DNA of 16,370 bases from Saprospiraceae bacterium UBA2365. GTDB lineage: Bacteria > Bacteroidota > Bacteroidia > Chitinophagales > Saprospiraceae. The position numbers and the translations under genes were made by a program. Shown one piece after another: positions 1 to 7,027 of this stretch. The notes under the pieces were generated by a model that was not told the origin of the DNA, did not search any database, and saw only the letters and a list, made by a program, of their open reading frames with translations. The stretch spans positions 1 to 16,370 of the forward strand of contig DDTL01000165.1 in assembly GCA_002344345.1 (NCBI GenBank). Direction: 5' to 3'. The stretch's first letter is position 1; each line of letters opens with the position of its first letter.

Positions 1-1294
1 CAAATTTATCTTTTATTGATAAAGATTTTTCAATTTTATGTTTCACCTTGAAGATATAGTTTTGCAAACTTTTAACAAAATAATATAAATCAATAAAAAC
101 AACCCATGTAATTTTATTTGAAAAGGAATTTTCAAACGAATAAAAAATCTTAACAATTTGATTTCTAAGGGATTTAGATACTTTTAACGCTTTAAGAGAA
201 TCATTAATTTCTGTCAAATTGAAACTTATTTCAAATTTAAACTCTTCATCTCCATGGGATGATTTGATTTGCTTTGGATAGTCAAAAATCAGGTTTGTTT
301 TTAAATTACGAATATGATCCTTCAATTTGGAATCCTCTTTCTTCAATTCATTAAAAAAAGTGATAAACAAACGAAAATCATAGTTATTGTTTATAAAAAC
401 ATCATATTGCCCTGCTTGAAATTTAATAAAATTCTCTAAAGCGATTATATCTCTTAATGTCTCTTCCAGATTATTTGAATGACCTGGCTTTGCTTCAATC
501 TCATAAACTGCTTTTAAGTTATTATTATTGAAATTTTCAATTACTTCCCAGGTTTTTCTACTTAGGTCAGAATCTTTAGATATTAATCTTATACCAAAAT
601 AAGAATGTGTATCAATAAATAGATGAGAATCCTTCGGATCCAAAGTACTAAATTCTTGATTAATACAATCTCCATTTTTTAAAATTCTACCCAAATTCAA
701 TTCTCTGATATTGAATATATTATCAACTATTTTTGTCAAATCTGATCCTAAAAAAACAATTGAAATTTCATAGGCATTATATGTTTGAATTGGGAAATAA
801 CTTATATCATCTTTAATATTTTCTTTAAGATACTCCATAAATCTTATATATAAAACTTCTGCATTTTTCAATAACCATTTCGTTGAAAGCTTTAAATTTA
901 AAATAACTAAAAAAGGATTTTTTTTATTTATACTCTCTTCTCGAATTTCTGATAAATCCGTTCCTATTCCTTCAAAAGAAATTCCCGAGTATAATTTTGT
1001 CGAAACCAGCCCATGCAAATTGTAATTATCATTAAACTCGGGCTGAAGAATTTTAGTTATTATTTCACTATCATCTGATACTGTCAATAAACCAATGTCC
1101 CAATAACCTAAAATAACATAGGCTAAAGGTTCGAAATACATCTCAAATTTGTCTGATATTCCATAGGTATTTTGTCTGGTTTCTTTAATACTCTTTAAGT
1201 TTGAAATAACTGAGTTCAAATATTCATCAATTTGAAAATTTGGATGAGTTGAAAGCGAGATCAATAGAGAAGCACTACTTGGGTTCAAATTCAT
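1..1294 (-). CDS. Unrecognised AT-rich protein, 3' end beyond window
   Basis: Reading the minus strand from the ATG at 1294-1292 gives 431 uninterrupted codons up to the window edge, so the gene is partial at its C-terminus. It begins MNLNPSSASLLISLS. An in-frame TGA lies 16 codons upstream with no other ATG between, which fixes the start. I do not recognise the family. No signal peptide, membrane segment or catalytic motif stands out, so it is probably cytoplasmic. Several stretches alternate short beta-like and helix-like segments, for example around AYVILGYWDIGLLTV (residues about 56-70), the YEIEAKPGH stretch (about 263-271) and the GQYDVF stretch soon after. This resembles repeated ferredoxin-like (beta-alpha-beta) modules, but that is inference only. 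The base composition is visibly much more AT-rich than the neighbouring queG and metG, with many AAT, AAA, TTT and ATT codons, hinting at recent acquisition or weak codon selection. It lies 104 bp downstream of queG on the same strand. Confidence 0.75.
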   Translation of the reverse strand, partial: MNLNPSSASLLISLSTHPNFQIDEYLNSVISNLKSIKETRQNTYGISDKFEMYFEPLAYVILGYWDIGLLTVSDDSEIITKILQPEFNDNYNLHGLVSTKLYSGISFEGIGTDLSEIREESINKKNPFLVILNLKLSTKWLLKNAEVLYIRFMEYLKENIKDDISYFPIQTYNAYEISIVFLGSDLTKIVDNIFNIRELNLGRILKNGDCINQEFSTLDPKDSHLFIDTHSYFGIRLISKDSDLSRKTWEVIENFNNNNLKAVYEIEAKPGHSNNLEETLRDIIALENFIKFQAGQYDVFINNNYDFRLFITFFNELKKEDSKLKDHIRNLKTNLIFDYPKQIKSSHGDEEFKFEISFNLTEINDSLKALKVSKSLRNQIVKIFYSFENSFSNKITWVVFIDLYYFVKSLQNYIFKVKHKIEKSLSIKDKF

Positions 1295-1398
1295 TTGGTT
1301 AATGTTTTCACTGGTAAAATTAAAAAATCTATTGTATTTTTCAAAACAAATTCAAGAAATCCTAAAAATGTAAATCAGTAAATAACCTTCCGTGTTGC

Positions 1399-2334
1399 CT
1401 AATCTTGCAGGAAATCAGTATTGCGTTTTAGCCCGGGATATTTTGCCCGCATAACAGGAGTGCCGCTGAATATTTTATGGAAATCATCTTCTGAAAGTTG
1501 CTTCCACGCTGTTTTATCCATGTTCAGAAAAGTATCTTTAGGCTCAAAATCCGGTTCCCTGTGTTGTTTCGCAAACCGGTTCCAGGGACAAACATCCATA
1601 CAGATATCACAACCGAAAACACGGTTCGCCATTTTTGAACTGAATTTTCCGGGAATGGTTTCCTTATGCTCTATGGTCAAATAAGAAATGCATTTGCCTG
1701 CATCCAGACGGTAACCTTCAGGATCAATGGCACCAGTAGGACATGCGTCAATGCATCTGGAACAAGTTCCGCAGTGATCTGCTTCGAAAACCGGATCATA
1801 ATCCAATTCAACATCCAAGACCAATTCCGCAAGGAAAAAATAACTTCCTTTTCCGGGAGCTATCAACAAGGTGTTTTTACCAATCCAGCCCAATCCGGCA
1901 TTTTTTGCCCATGCGCGCTCCAAAACCGGGGCAGAATCCACAAAAACCCGCCCGTTTAAGTCACCAAAGTTGTTCTTACAGACTTCCAGTAAGGCATTTA
2001 ATTTCTTTTTCAACACTTTGTGATAATCCCTTCCAAAAGCGTATTTTGAAACGACAGGTGCTCCCGGGTCATTCTGTCTTTTGTCAGTAAAATAGTTGAA
2101 TGCAAGAGACACGATACTTTTTGCTCCCGGCACGAGTAAGGAAGGATCCAACCGCATGTTAAAATGATTTTCCATATAGGACATACTGCTGTGAACTCCT
2201 GAAGCCAACCAGTCCCTCAACCGTTTTTCTTCTTCATCCAGTTTTCTCACGCGGGAAATACCGGCAAGGCTGAAACCCAATCTGATCGCTTCCTGCTTTA
2301 TAAAAGCCGTTTGTTCGCCTTTTTCACAGATCAT
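1399..2334 (-). CDS. queG: Epoxyqueuosine reductase QueG
   Basis: Reduces epoxyqueuosine to queuosine in the wobble position of tRNAs with GUN anticodons, the last step of queuosine synthesis, using cobalamin and two [4Fe-4S] clusters in the cytoplasm. The 311-residue product shows the family hallmarks: DSAPVLERAWAKNAGLGWIG (133-152), whose Asp133 aligns with the proposed general acid of known QueG; a ferredoxin-type cluster motif C188-x2-C191-x2-C194-x3-C198-P; and a second set, Cys215 with C242-x2-C245-x3-C249-PWN. It is shorter than the roughly 380-residue E. coli protein and lacks the C-terminal HEAT-like extension, as in many Bacteroidota QueG proteins. The ATG is 22 bp after the metG stop, so the two are probably cotranscribed; both products act on tRNA. 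No other queuosine gene is in the window. Confidence 0.95.
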   Translation of the reverse strand: MICEKGEQTAFIKQEAIRLGFSLAGISRVRKLDEEEKRLRDWLASGVHSSMSYMENHFNMRLDPSLLVPGAKSIVSLAFNYFTDKRQNDPGAPVVSKYAFGRDYHKVLKKKLNALLEVCKNNFGDLNGRVFVDSAPVLERAWAKNAGLGWIGKNTLLIAPGKGSYFFLAELVLDVELDYDPVFEADHCGTCSRCIDACPTGAIDPEGYRLDAGKCISYLTIEHKETIPGKFSSKMANRVFGCDICMDVCPWNRFAKQHREPDFEPKDTFLNMDKTAWKQLSEDDFHKIFSGTPVMRAKYPGLKRNTDFLQD

Positions 2335-2356
2335 GTCAGTTAGTTAATAACCAAAA

Positions 2357-4549
2357 TCAACTGACAATGCTTCCTGATTTCCAGGCTTTCTGAGGACTCA
2401 CGAAACTCATTTTACCATTTTCACCGGAGGCCATCAGGATCATTCCGTTGGATTCGATCCCACGGATCTTTCGTGGTTCCAGATTTAGCAAAACCACCAC
2501 TTCCTGCCCGATGATGTCCCGGGGGTCAAAGCTCTCAGCAATTCCAGAAACCACGGTACGGGTTTCAAATCCCAGATCCAGTGTCAGTTTGAGCAGTTTA
2601 TCAGCCTTTTCAACCTTTTCCGCGGTGAGGATCACAGCAGTTCTTAAATCCATTTTAGCAAATGCCTCATAGCTAACAGGCTCTTTCACAGAAGGATGAG
2701 TTTGTTCCTTTGCCACATATTCAGTTTGAACATCGGCAACAGCGTGTTGAAGGATTTCTTCTGTTTTTTGAACTACAGGAACAGCACCCAGTTTATCCTT
2801 CTGTTGTTTGATCAAATCGTCATCTATTTTTGAAAATAAATGAGCCGGTTCATTCAATTGGTGACCCACCTCTATGAGAGATTCGCCCAATGAAAGTGCT
2901 TCGAGCAATTCAAGCAATTCACCATTTTCTTTAATCGCAGGCAAATTGAGCATTTTTCTCATTTTATCAGATGTAAAAGGCATAAATGGCCTGATGATTA
3001 CGGACAATGCTGCAACGATTTGCAATGCAAGATTCATGATCACATCCACTGTTTCAGGATCTTCTTTTTGTAGCTTCCAGGGTTCATTGAACTGAAGCAA
3101 TTGATTTCCTTTGGTTGAGATCTCCATGACAGTCCGGAGTGCACTCCTGAAATCGAAACTCCTGAGGTATTCATTCAGATCCTGAATGTCATCGTGCAAT
3201 CCGATCATTTCAGTTTCAAAAAAGCCACCCAATTCAGTTTCCCAAACGCCCTCAAAAGTAGCATCCTCATCAAAAGCAGGTACCTGACCTTTATAGAACT
3301 TTTGGGTCAGGACAAACACTCTGTTGACAAAATTCGCCAGGTTATTGACCAGTTCATTGTTATTGCTATCCTGGAAGTTTTTCCATGTAAACTCCGAATC
3401 CTTGAGTTCCGGCATGTTTTTGATCATATTATACCGGAGTTCATCTTCTCTTCCTGCAAAATCTTCGAGGTATTCATTGACCCAGACTGCCCAGTTGCGG
3501 GAGGTCGATATTTTATCTCCTTCGAGGTTCATGAACTGGTTGGCCGGCACATTGACAGGCAGGTTATAATCGCCTTTTGCCTTCAGTATGGCCGGGAAAA
3601 TAAGACAATGAAAAACTATATTGTCTTTTCCGATAAAATGTATCAAAGCAGTGTCTTTATCCTGCCAGTATGGCTTCCAGTCTTTACCATGATCAAGCGC
3701 CCATTGTTTCGTAGCGCTGATATATCCGATGGGCGCATCCATCCATACGTAAAGTTTTTTGCCTTCAGCGCCCGGAATTTCAATAGGTACATCAACGCCC
3801 CAATCCAGGTCTCTGGTCATGGCTCTGGGTTGTAAACCACTGTCCAGCCATGATTTACACTGTCCGATCACATGGTTTTTCCACGTATCAGGATAATGAT
3901 GTTCCTCGCCGTCAAGTTTGCCATCCAAAATATATTCGCGAAGCCAGCCTTCATATTTATCCAAAGGCAAATACCAATGGGTCGTTTTACGCAGCACAGG
4001 TTTTTCATTTGTCAGTGTTGAAATGGGATTGATCAGTTCCATAGGACTTAATGTACTACCACATTTTTCGCATTGGTCACCATAGGCATGGTCAAAACCA
4101 CATTTTGGGCAAGTTCCCATAATGTATCTGTCAGCTAAAAACTGATGTGCTTTTTCATCGAAGTATTGTTCAGATTCCTCTTCGGTAAATTCTCCTTTAC
4201 GGTAGAGATCCAGAAAAAATTCTTTAGCAGTTTCGTGGTGAATGTCAGCAGAAGTCCTGTGGTAAATATCAAAAGAAATACCCAATTTTGAAAATGCTTC
4301 CACAAACATGTGGTGATACTTATCGATGATCTCCTGCGGTGTGATGCCTTCTTTCTTTGCACGAACGGTAATGGCTGCCCCATGTTCGTCCGAACCGCAG
4401 ATATATACTACATCTTTACCCATAAGTCTTAGAAAACGTACATAAATGTCGGCTGGAATATAGGCTCCGCAAAGGTGGCCGATGTGCAACGGTCCGTTTG
4501 CATACGGCAGTGCTGAGGTTACAAGGTATCTCTCTGGATTCAGTATCAT
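2357..4549 (-). CDS. metG: Methionyl-tRNA synthetase with C-terminal tRNA-binding domain
   Basis: Charges tRNA-Met with methionine in two ATP-dependent steps, in the cytoplasm. The class I signatures are present: HIGH at residues 22-25 and the KMSKS-type loop as KISTS (346-350). A zinc knuckle in the connective region is formed by C147-x2-C150 and C160-x2-C163. The anticodon-binding helical domain follows (about 390-600). Residues about 626-730 form an EMAP-II/Trbp111-like OB-fold (MDLRTAVI at the start, MILMASGE near the end), a tRNA-binding appendix that also dimerises many bacterial MetRS enzymes. The length of 730 is that of the full two-domain form. The ATG at 4549 places HIGH at the usual distance from the N-terminus. 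It is the first gene of a metG-queG unit; no convincing promoter could be picked in the AT-rich upstream region. Confidence 0.98.
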   Translation of the reverse strand: MILNPERYLVTSALPYANGPLHIGHLCGAYIPADIYVRFLRLMGKDVVYICGSDEHGAAITVRAKKEGITPQEIIDKYHHMFVEAFSKLGISFDIYHRTSADIHHETAKEFFLDLYRKGEFTEEESEQYFDEKAHQFLADRYIMGTCPKCGFDHAYGDQCEKCGSTLSPMELINPISTLTNEKPVLRKTTHWYLPLDKYEGWLREYILDGKLDGEEHHYPDTWKNHVIGQCKSWLDSGLQPRAMTRDLDWGVDVPIEIPGAEGKKLYVWMDAPIGYISATKQWALDHGKDWKPYWQDKDTALIHFIGKDNIVFHCLIFPAILKAKGDYNLPVNVPANQFMNLEGDKISTSRNWAVWVNEYLEDFAGREDELRYNMIKNMPELKDSEFTWKNFQDSNNNELVNNLANFVNRVFVLTQKFYKGQVPAFDEDATFEGVWETELGGFFETEMIGLHDDIQDLNEYLRSFDFRSALRTVMEISTKGNQLLQFNEPWKLQKEDPETVDVIMNLALQIVAALSVIIRPFMPFTSDKMRKMLNLPAIKENGELLELLEALSLGESLIEVGHQLNEPAHLFSKIDDDLIKQQKDKLGAVPVVQKTEEILQHAVADVQTEYVAKEQTHPSVKEPVSYEAFAKMDLRTAVILTAEKVEKADKLLKLTLDLGFETRTVVSGIAESFDPRDIIGQEVVVLLNLEPRKIRGIESNGMILMASGENGKMSFVSPQKAWKSGSIVS

Positions 4550-4831
4550 CTGTTCACAACATTTTATTAAATAGTTTATCCTTCATGAACCTACAATTTT
4601 CAAATCAAAAAAAGACCTGAATTTCCCAAACAGGCATGAAATATGGTTCAAAAAAGACTCAACCAACATGCGAAGATAGATATTATTGTAAAGTTTATAT
4701 ATTTTTTTTAAATATAAGAAATTTGTTAAGCGGCCTTAATATACTTTTTACCTCATTTTTCATAGGATTTGACAACTAAAACAAAAGGATTTTTTGGAAA
4801 AAATACTAATTTTGAACTTATGAATAAATGT
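4550..4831. other. AT-rich gene-free spacer upstream of metG
   Basis: This spacer contains long A and T runs (for example the T8 run near 4701) and no convincing coding frame. It should hold the metG promoter on the minus strand. The nearest match to the Bacteroidota -7 box is TATCTTCG (minus strand, 4673-4680), one mismatch from TAnnTTTG, about 120 bp ahead of the metG start. That is too weak to call as a promoter. No tRNA, terminator hairpin or repeat was recognised before the inverted repeat that begins at 4832. Confidence 0.5.
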
Positions 4832-4887
4832 TGAAGTTGTTTAAGAATTATGTTGATTGCTGAAAATGACTGACCGATCCTGAAAGG

Positions 4888-4908
4888 TGAATATCCGGTG
4901 GATATTCA
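4888..4908. repeat. Perfect 9-bp hairpin with 3-nt loop
   Basis: TGAATATCC (4888-4896) and GGATATTCA (4900-4908) are exact reverse complements around the loop GGT. There is no T run immediately after it on either strand, so it is not a standard terminator. It sits inside the putative element bounded at 4832 and 5223, upstream of the tandem hairpin units. Confidence 0.8.
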
Positions 4909-4974
4909 AGGGAAGGAACACGAAGTGGTGGGTCAGCAAAAGTCAGGACGAAGCTCTTTTTTGGATCAAAGATA

Positions 4975-5094
4975 TTGATCAGCTTGTCTTCGTCAGTTTT
5001 GCAGGTGCTGATAGGCTCTGCCTCGTAAGTATCGGAGATGCTGACAAGCTTGCTTCGTCAGTATCGCAGATGCTGATAGGCTCTGCCTCGTCAG
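4975..5094. repeat. Tandem ~33-bp hairpin-forming repeat units
   Basis: Four related units start at 4975, 5008, 5041 and 5073 (spacing 33, 33 and 32 bp). Three of them (5008-5029, 5041-5061, 5073-5094) share the layout CTGAY, ARGC, short loop, GCYT, C, GTCAG, where the 5-base and 4-base arms pair; the copy at 5008 has GTAAG in its last arm, and the copy at 4975 is more diverged. Two subtypes alternate: AGGC/GCCT (5008, 5073) and AAGC/GCTT (5041, and an outlying copy at 5151-5170). The spacers between hairpins are also similar (for example GTATCGCAGATG and AGTATCGGAGATG). The 32-bp step breaks any reading frame, which argues against a peptide repeat. Confidence 0.8.
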
Positions 5095-5150
5095 TATTGC
5101 GTACCGGAAAGTACGGAATCAAAAAAAGCTGAAGCAACTGGTTGAAAATG

Positions 5151-5170
5151 CTGACAAGCTTGCTTCGTCA
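5151..5170. repeat. Isolated copy of the AAGC/GCTT hairpin unit
   Basis: The 20 bases at 5151-5170 are identical to the first 20 bases of the unit at 5041; only the last base of the outer arm differs (A instead of G). It stands about 57 bp beyond the end of the tandem array, still inside the inverted-repeat-bounded interval. It may be a copy separated from the array by an internal insertion or by decay of intervening units. Confidence 0.75.
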
Positions 5171-5252
5171 ATGCTTTCAATGATTTGTTTGCAAGCATTA
5201 AGATACATTTTTAAACAACTTCATTATCTGAAAAGCTACTAAATCTTCAAAT

Positions 5253-5774
5253 CTGGAAAATTTAAGAAAAATCTTCCTGGGAGGACATTCAACTGCTCAT
5301 GCCAGGCAAATAGCAGAATGGGTCGGTACGGATGACCTGAGATTAAAAGAATTAATGAAATATTTTCTTTGCGACGAATATGTGGTTGCCCAAAGAGCAG
5401 CATTCACCGTTTCATTGATAGGACAAAAACATCCAGAGCTTTTCAATAAACATATTCACTCAATGTACCTTAAACTTAACGAACCTGTTCACGACGCTGT
5501 TATCCGCTGCATACTGCAGATTTTTCAGGAGTTGGAATTTCCTGAAGATCTGGAAGGAATGATTTTTGATAATTGTATGTCATTTCTGATCTCACCAAAA
5601 TATCCGGCTGCATTCAGGGTTTATGCCATGAATATTCTGGTCAATTTTTGTGAAAAATATCCGGAACTCAAAACGGAACTAAAGCCTGTCATTCTGGATG
5701 TCTTGCAGACTTCAGAATTACCTTCTGTTACCTCGAGGGCAAAACGGGAATTGAAACGCCTGGAAAAGATCTGA
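5253..5774 (+). CDS. HEAT-like helical repeat protein, apparent CTG start
   Basis: A small all-helical cytoplasmic protein built of HEAT-like helix pairs, of a kind common as uncharacterised proteins in Bacteroidota; function unknown, probably a protein-interaction scaffold. The first ATG (5355) would start inside a repeat helix. The same frame stays open upstream to a TGA at 5229-5231 and encodes a convincing N-terminus, LENLRKIFLGGHSTAHARQI, followed by EWVGTDDLRLKELMKYFLCDEYVVAQRAA. From memory, relatives begin in this way, so the natural start is taken as the CTG at 5253 (173 residues); no ATG, GTG or TTG occurs in frame between the TGA and 5355. Alternatives are translation from 5355 (139 residues), a sequencing error, or a damaged 5' end. 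The repeat element ends only 29 bp upstream. The stop abuts the convergent thioredoxin stop. Confidence 0.7.
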   Translation: MENLRKIFLGGHSTAHARQIAEWVGTDDLRLKELMKYFLCDEYVVAQRAAFTVSLIGQKHPELFNKHIHSMYLKLNEPVHDAVIRCILQIFQELEFPEDLEGMIFDNCMSFLISPKYPAAFRVYAMNILVNFCEKYPELKTELKPVILDVLQTSELPSVTSRAKRELKRLEKI

Positions 5775-6080
5775 TCATTTGTATTTTGAGATCAGTTTCT
5801 CCAGTTCACCCAGCTGTTTCACACCAGATTCCTGCCACAGAAGTTTGCCTTCTTTGAAGATGGCAAGTGTCGGCACACTCATGATGCGGTATTTTTGGGC
5901 TACTTCCCTGTTTCTGTCCACATCGACGGTGATCACCCGGGCATCACTGCCAACCTTGGCAACCAACTGCTTTAAAATTGGCTTTTGCATTTTACACGGA
6001 CTGCACCATTCGGCTGCAAAATCAACCAAAACAGGCTTTGCATGATTGATCAGATCTGAAAATTTGGCTTTACTACTCAT
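5775..6080 (-). CDS. Thioredoxin
   Basis: A single-domain cytoplasmic disulfide reductase of 101 residues, the usual length for bacterial thioredoxins. The active site is WCSPC at 25-29, with Cys26 and Cys29 as the redox pair; the Gly of the canonical WCGPC is Ser here, a substitution that may shift redox potential or partner choice (inference). The cis-proline loop is SVPT (Pro70), and the usual buried Asp region VLVDFAAEWC precedes the active site. There is no signal peptide, so a periplasmic TlpA-type role is unlikely. The promoter is probably the TATTTTTG box at 6107-6114 on the same strand, giving a short leader. It is convergent with the HEAT-like gene with no spacer, and divergent from the enoyl-CoA hydratase gene. 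Whether this is the main TrxA cannot be told from the window. Confidence 0.93.
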   Translation of the reverse strand: MSSKAKFSDLINHAKPVLVDFAAEWCSPCKMQKPILKQLVAKVGSDARVITVDVDRNREVAQKYRIMSVPTLAIFKEGKLLWQESGVKQLGELEKLISKYK

Positions 6081-6106
6081 ATTATCAACGTTTAAATCAT
6101 TTTTTG

Positions 6107-6114
6107 CAAAAATA
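6107..6114 (-). promoter_or_regulatory. Bacteroidota -7 box for thioredoxin
   Basis: The minus strand reads TATTTTTG here, matching the Bacteroidota sigma-ABfr -7 consensus TAnnTTTG. It lies 26 bp ahead of the thioredoxin ATG at 6080. A clear TTTG/TTG -33 element at the expected distance is not seen, so the call rests on the -7 match and its position. Confidence 0.55.
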
Positions 6115-6231
6115 AAATGTTATGATCACACACTTTGTAACACAGGTCACAGTTGGTTCAATTTCACCAAAATCCTTCTGGTTTTTTCTTTTATCAAAAG
6201 CTTAAAACATCGGTGTTAAGCTTAAATTCCG

Positions 6232-6239
6232 TATTTTTG
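6232..6239 (+). promoter_or_regulatory. Bacteroidota -7 box for the hydratase-hutU unit
   Basis: TATTTTTG on the plus strand exactly fits TAnnTTTG and lies 15 bp before the ATG at 6255. Transcription would begin near 6245, which leaves a leader of about 10 bases and rules out the in-frame ATG at 6153. A -33 element is not obvious. Confidence 0.6.
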
Positions 6240-6254
6240 TGCCTCAAAAATGAT

Positions 6255-7016
6255 ATGATCATGTATGAACTAGATCCTTTTGTGAAAGTGAAGAGTTCAG
6301 GCGGTTTGGCTACGATCGAATTTTACCATCCTCGTCACAATGCGTTGCCACTGGACATGCTGAACAAACTGACTGCTGAGATCCGGAACGCTGGCAACAA
6401 CGACCTGATCCATGTCATTCTTCTCAAAAGTGCAGGTGATAAAACCTTTTGTGCAGGTGCAGATTTTGAGCAATTGAAACAGATCAACAATAAACATGAA
6501 GGACTGCAGTTTTTCTCCGGCTTTGCCAATGTTATGCTCGCAATGAAGGATTGCCCTAAACCATTGGTAGTCAGGCTACAAGGAAAAGCTGTCGGTGGCG
6601 GTGTGGGCATTGCTGCAGCTGGAGACCTGTGTTTTGCCAATTCTCAGGCATCTGTGAGATTAAGCGAACTGAATATAGGCCTGGGACCATTTGTGATCGC
6701 TCCGGCTGTAGAAAGAAAGATCGGTAAGACTAATTTTTCAAGACTAAGCCTGCAACCGGATACTTGGATGACAGCTGATGAAGCTAAAAATGCCGGTTTG
6801 TTCACTGAGGTTTTTCAGGATACGGAAGCAATGGACAATCATCTGGATACTTTTTTGAAAAAACTGGCTACACTTAATCCTGAAGCGCTTTTGCAAATGA
6901 AAAAAATACTTTGGGAAGGAACTGAAAACTGGGACAGTCTGCTGATAGAAAGAGCTGCGATGAGTGGTGAACTGGTGCTTTCAGCCTATACTAAAAAGGC
7001 ATTGAATAAATCTTAA
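6255..7016 (+). CDS. Enoyl-CoA hydratase/isomerase (crotonase) family protein
   Basis: A crotonase-fold enzyme of 253 residues acting on acyl-CoA thioesters in the cytoplasm. Numbered from the ATG at 6255, the oxyanion-hole motif is TFCAGADF (64-71) and the second oxyanion segment is KAVGGGVGIAAAGD (111-124). The position of the first catalytic Glu of rat mitochondrial hydratase (Glu144) appears to be Gly, while the second Glu (Glu164) is kept as Glu138 in LSELNIGLGPFVIAP. That pattern, together with the SE-x2-IG-x2-P-x2-I-x-P sequence, resembles LiuC-type methylglutaconyl-CoA hydratases of leucine breakdown, but the substrate cannot be fixed from sequence alone. An in-frame ATG at 6153 is ignored because the -7 box at 6232 lies after it and the extra residues do not look like the family; ATG 6261 is an equally plausible start. 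The stop is 11 bp before hutU, indicating cotranscription. Confidence 0.88.
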   Translation: MIMYELDPFVKVKSSGGLATIEFYHPRHNALPLDMLNKLTAEIRNAGNNDLIHVILLKSAGDKTFCAGADFEQLKQINNKHEGLQFFSGFANVMLAMKDCPKPLVVRLQGKAVGGGVGIAAAGDLCFANSQASVRLSELNIGLGPFVIAPAVERKIGKTNFSRLSLQPDTWMTADEAKNAGLFTEVFQDTEAMDNHLDTFLKKLATLNPEALLQMKKILWEGTENWDSLLIERAAMSGELVLSAYTKKALNKS

Positions 7017-7027
7017 AATAGTTTAAA

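Larger units (their letters stand above)
4832..5223. mobile_element. Putative non-coding element with imperfect terminal inverted repeats
   Basis: The 17 bases at 4832-4848 (TGAAGTTGTTTAAGAAT) recur as their reverse complement at 5207-5223 with a single mismatch (G to A). The 392-bp interval between these ends is unlike the flanking AT-rich spacer. It is richer in G and C and full of small inverted repeats: a perfect hairpin at 4888-4908, tandem hairpin units at 4975-5094, a further copy at 5151-5170, and a 7-bp pair AATGCTT/AAGCATT at 5170-5176 and 5193-5199. No transposase is encoded. The only open frame in it (ATG at 4887, 81 codons) consists largely of translated repeats. I see no clear target-site duplication. 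A non-autonomous palindromic element or a repeat-rich RNA locus both fit; the mobile interpretation is inference. Confidence 0.45.

Noticed and set aside
2448..4032. Plus-strand open frames opposite metG, including one of 213 codons at 3194-3835
   Set aside because: They are shadows on the opposite strand of a well-supported metG, with no recognisable product.
4874..4976. Another frame reading GEYPVDIQGKEHEVVG-like sequence within the element
   Set aside because: It has no ATG, GTG or TTG start near its beginning (bounded by TGA at 4871-4873) and stops after about 34 codons; protein-like appearance may be chance or a relic too short to assign.
4887..5132. An 81-codon plus-strand open frame inside the hairpin element
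   Set aside because: Its product is mostly translated tandem repeats, the 32-bp step between units breaks the 11-residue period, and codon use does not look coding.
5182..5212. TTTG and TACATTTT considered as a promoter for the HEAT-like gene
   Set aside because: The -7 match lacks the final G and the spacing to TTTG (16 bases) is shorter than the usual 19-21; it also lies in the terminal repeat.
6153..6254. Extended N-terminus of the hydratase from ATG 6153
   Set aside because: The extra 34 residues do not resemble crotonase N-termini and a good -7 box (6232-6239) lies inside that stretch.
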